Below the pieces are notes generated by a model. The model worked only from the letters and a program-made list of their open reading frames with translations. It searched no databases and had not been told where the DNA came from. The position numbers and the translations under genes were made by a program. This document shows positions 62,501-64,000 of a stretch of DNA of 64,000 nt, one piece after another. Within the stretch, counting starts at the first letter, position 1, and each line of letters opens with the position of its first letter. This stretch comes from Ipomoea triloba. Lineage: Eukaryota > Streptophyta > Magnoliopsida > Solanales > Convolvulaceae. The stretch is taken from assembly GCF_003576645.1 (NCBI RefSeq), contig NC_044916.1:26443202-26507201 (forward strand). Direction: 5' to 3'.

Positions 62501-63788
62501 TTTTCCTAATTTCTGAGCAAAATGAACTGATTTCTACTGGATTGAAAAACAAATTTCTGAAACCAGTCCACCGGACTGGTTTACGAAACCAGTCACGGAC
62601 TTGTTTGTTGGCCGTCGAACCAGTCCGTGATTGGTTTCGTAAACCAATCTGTGGACTGGTTTCGATTGGTTCCCCAAATTTTTTTTTAATTTATTTATTT
62701 TTTATTATGTTTTTGAGATATTGTGAATTTTTTGTTATAAATGAATGATTTGTGATATTATTGTGGTGATTATTTTGCATTTTTGAATTGTATAGATGGA
62801 TAATAATTATGTTCGATATTTATTTATACAATTCTGTTCATTTTCTGACCTATTTTCTGGAAAATGAAACAAACACAAAAAACAAAGTTTTCTGCTGTGC
62901 AGCCAAACACAAGAAAGGAAAATGATTTCTAGAAAATGACTCATTTTCCAGAAAACATTTTCCAGCTTTCCAAACACATCCTTAATTGGAAAAAAATGAC
63001 TTAGGACTTAGGAGCACTCAAAGAAAACTTGGACAACCAAATATTAAACTGAAATTATGAATAAACCCAATGTAAATTTTAGAATTTAAACTCAACGGCC
63101 TATCTTTCCTCCTTCGACACTATAATTATATAGAAATAAATAATGAGGATTTTATAATGCTGCATCCAAGAATTATACACTATTTCTATTTCTATTTCTT
63201 TATTCAAACTATTTGTTAACACGTACTAATTGAGTCGTAATGATAAATTATAAAAATTAAAAAATCTTTATTAAGATTTTAAAAAGGAGAGAGAGTAAAT
63301 GACATATTTGATCTTATTTATATATCAGACTAAATATTCTTATATTTTTTATCCCTCTATTATTTTTAAAATGATAATTTTTATTCATTTCATTAACTCT
63401 CTATTGACTTGATGACTAGAAAGTTATAAGTTTTAACTTTTGGGAAGTCTATATAGCCATCAAAATATATAGGATGAGAGATTTACTACACAAGCTGCGG
63501 CTAGAATTATGAGTGAATATGTAGAAGCTAATGAGGAAAAGAAAATGAAAGCTTACAAAGATAGGCTACACGAGGCTCCTCGAGTTGAATTTGATTGGCG
63601 ACACGAAGAAACCTCTGAATATCGGAGGCCAAAGTGACGGGCAGCTTTTCACTGTCAAAGGGCTCGGGGGCATGTTCAGGCCAGTAAGTGATTGATCTTG
63701 TGATGAACGGCCTGTCGCTGCCGCTTCTGTAGCTCGTACTAGCCCCCTCATCACCGCCGATGGGCTCTGCAACAACGATCTCCGACAT
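47520..63788 (-). CDS. Callose synthase (1,3-beta-glucan synthase), CalS5-like
   Basis: 41 exons on the minus strand, from 63557-63788 (first) through 61588-61688, 60537-60656, 56517-56845, 48193-49041 (largest, 849 bp) to 47520-47750. All use GT-AG and the summed length 5838 nt is in frame, giving 1945 residues, about the family length. Plasma-membrane enzyme that makes callose from UDP-glucose. Order: Vta1-like and FKS1-type N-terminal region (FHAFEVAH, GRGVRQFKT, LLIWGEAANLR), six or so N-terminal helices, cytosolic catalytic region (GEGKPENQNHA, FTGSVSSLAWFM, RFHYGHPD, GKGRDVGLNQ), then C-terminal helices. RxTG (putative UDP-glucose motif) is at 1633-1636. Phrases such as FLGRN, IGWPMR and the KKKRK end match CalS5/GSL2 (pollen callose wall) better than CalS7; the subfamily is recalled, not computed. 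Intron 1 (1.87 kb) holds a SINE and a foldback element. Confidence 0.93.
51190..51209. repeat. (AC)n microsatellite at a callose synthase intron/exon border
   Basis: Ten AC units in the intron between exons 51241-51309 and 51001-51154. On the minus strand it is (GT)n, about 35 bases before the acceptor. Confidence 0.85.
53745..54205. mobile_element. Near-complete palindromic foldback element in callose synthase intron
   Basis: Lies in the intron 53494-54347. Left arm 'tttggtccttgacttcaaaa', 'tttagtccttgattattgaa', 'ggccatcaaatttgagg' pairs with the right arm, and an inner pair 'gtctaaagcattcaaaat'/'aaaatttgactgctttagac' continues almost to a small loop near 53965-53995. About 460 bp, no coding. 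Confidence 0.85.
54679..54718. repeat. (GAAA)n and A-run microsatellite
   Basis: Four to five GAAA units followed by a long A run in the intron after exon 54776-54862 (minus strand). On the coding strand this is the pyrimidine tract before the acceptor at 54669. Confidence 0.8.
57218..57247. repeat. (TTTTTA)n microsatellite in callose synthase intron
   Basis: Five units of atttttatt type. Intron 56846-57334. Confidence 0.85.
61871..62030 (-). mobile_element. tRNA-derived SINE with perfect 15-bp TSD
   Basis: Exact direct repeats aagtttaattcttgg (61871-61885 and 62016-62030) flank 61886-62015 in intron 1 of the callose synthase gene. Minus-strand order: 5' ccttgtggtctagtagcac (box A like), 'ggtgggttcgagctc' (box B like), 3' part with 'ctttgtgcttcag', and an A-rich tail. 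130 bp, complete. Confidence 0.92.
62209..62992. mobile_element. Foldback MITE, GGTGTGTTTGG...CCAAACACATCC
   Basis: Inverted ends ggtgtgtttggaaa / tttccaaacacatcc, flanked by TTAA on both sides (TTA, the PIF/Harbinger target, or TTAA). The outer arms are rich in 'ggaaaatgatttctggaaa' type repeats. The centre (62560-62665) is a second long inverted repeat of gaaaccagtcc and 'ggactggtttc' blocks. 784 bp; the open frames seen in it are not supported as genes. Confidence 0.85.
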
Positions 63789-64000
63789 GCTAAGCTACAC
63801 ACACAATTCAAAACCAATAACAAATTAAACTAACTCTGATCTTCTTGTTGTTGCATGGGCTTGAGAGTATGTATGTATAAACTAAAAATGGGATCTTTAA
63901 TTTGGTGTATATACATACATATGTGAGCGCGGTTTGCTTTTCCTTGTTGCTTTTTGGGATATCTTTTTTGCTTTTATTTGCTTTTTGATTGATCTTGAAT
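63789..64000 (-). promoter_or_regulatory. Callose synthase 5' leader and promoter region
   Basis: Upstream side of the minus-strand callose synthase gene. A candidate TATA (minus strand gtatgtatataca) lies near 63903-63916, about 120 bp before the start codon. Confidence 0.35.

Noticed and set aside
62214..62748. Small Phe/Ser-rich proteins
   Set aside because: They lie inside the arms and loop of a foldback MITE.
47520..63788. Callose synthase pseudogene
   Set aside because: All 41 predicted exons join in phase with GT-AG borders to a normal length, and key motifs are intact.

Overview
This is nuclear DNA of a flowering plant. The genes are split by many GT-AG introns, the proteins are plant families (plant SH2/STAT-like protein, X8 callose-binding domain, solanesyl diphosphate synthase, callose synthase), and the non-coding DNA is AT-rich and full of LTR, SINE and foldback elements. 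The gene sequences look like a eudicot, perhaps an asterid; I cannot name the species. The window is a scaffold with contig joins: single Ns at 617, 14505, 20757 and 23297, and a 560-base N run at 4818-5377.

Left part, + strand: a plant SH2-domain protein (896-7463, 12 exons), a short membrane receptor-like kinase (9150-11949, 4 exons), a small secreted X8-domain protein (19171-25181, shown three times because of contig overlaps) and a plastid-type solanesyl diphosphate synthase (28683-31828, 6 exons). The same four families sit side by side in Arabidopsis (At1g78540, At1g78530, At1g78520, At1g78510, from memory), so this looks like an ancient conserved block. Between kinase and X8 gene lies a large solo-LTR-like insertion (12308-17772) with an array of GC-rich palindromes and a 42-bp minisatellite, and an internal 1.74-kb assembly duplication.

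Middle: a mitochondrial inner-membrane signal peptidase (IMP1-like, 32968-35563, +), an orphan promoter with a broken first exon near 36.4-36.6 kb, a Pack-MULE-like element (about 37540-38830) carrying a decayed GAMYB-type MYB fragment, two tRNA genes (Leu-AAG at 25873-25953 on the - strand, Gln-UUG at 40350-40421 on the + strand) and AT-rich intergenic DNA with several tandem repeats.

Right part, - strand: a mitochondrial ETHE1-type persulfide dioxygenase (42230-45064, 9 exons, one GC-AG intron) and a full callose synthase closest to the CalS5 type (47520-63788, 41 exons, 1945 residues by my splice model). Their introns and flanks hold four foldback elements and a tRNA-derived SINE with a perfect 15-bp target-site duplication.

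Most genes are housekeeping: plastoquinone side-chain synthesis, mitochondrial protein maturation, mitochondrial sulfur oxidation. The X8 protein (callose binding) and callose synthase (callose making) act on the same polymer, but they are about 22 kb apart on opposite strands and nothing in the sequence shows co-regulation. I found no bacterial-type operon, CRISPR array or viral gene. The most novel content is in the mobile-element layer: the gene-capturing foldback element, nested SINE/MITE insertions and the palindrome-rich LTR.
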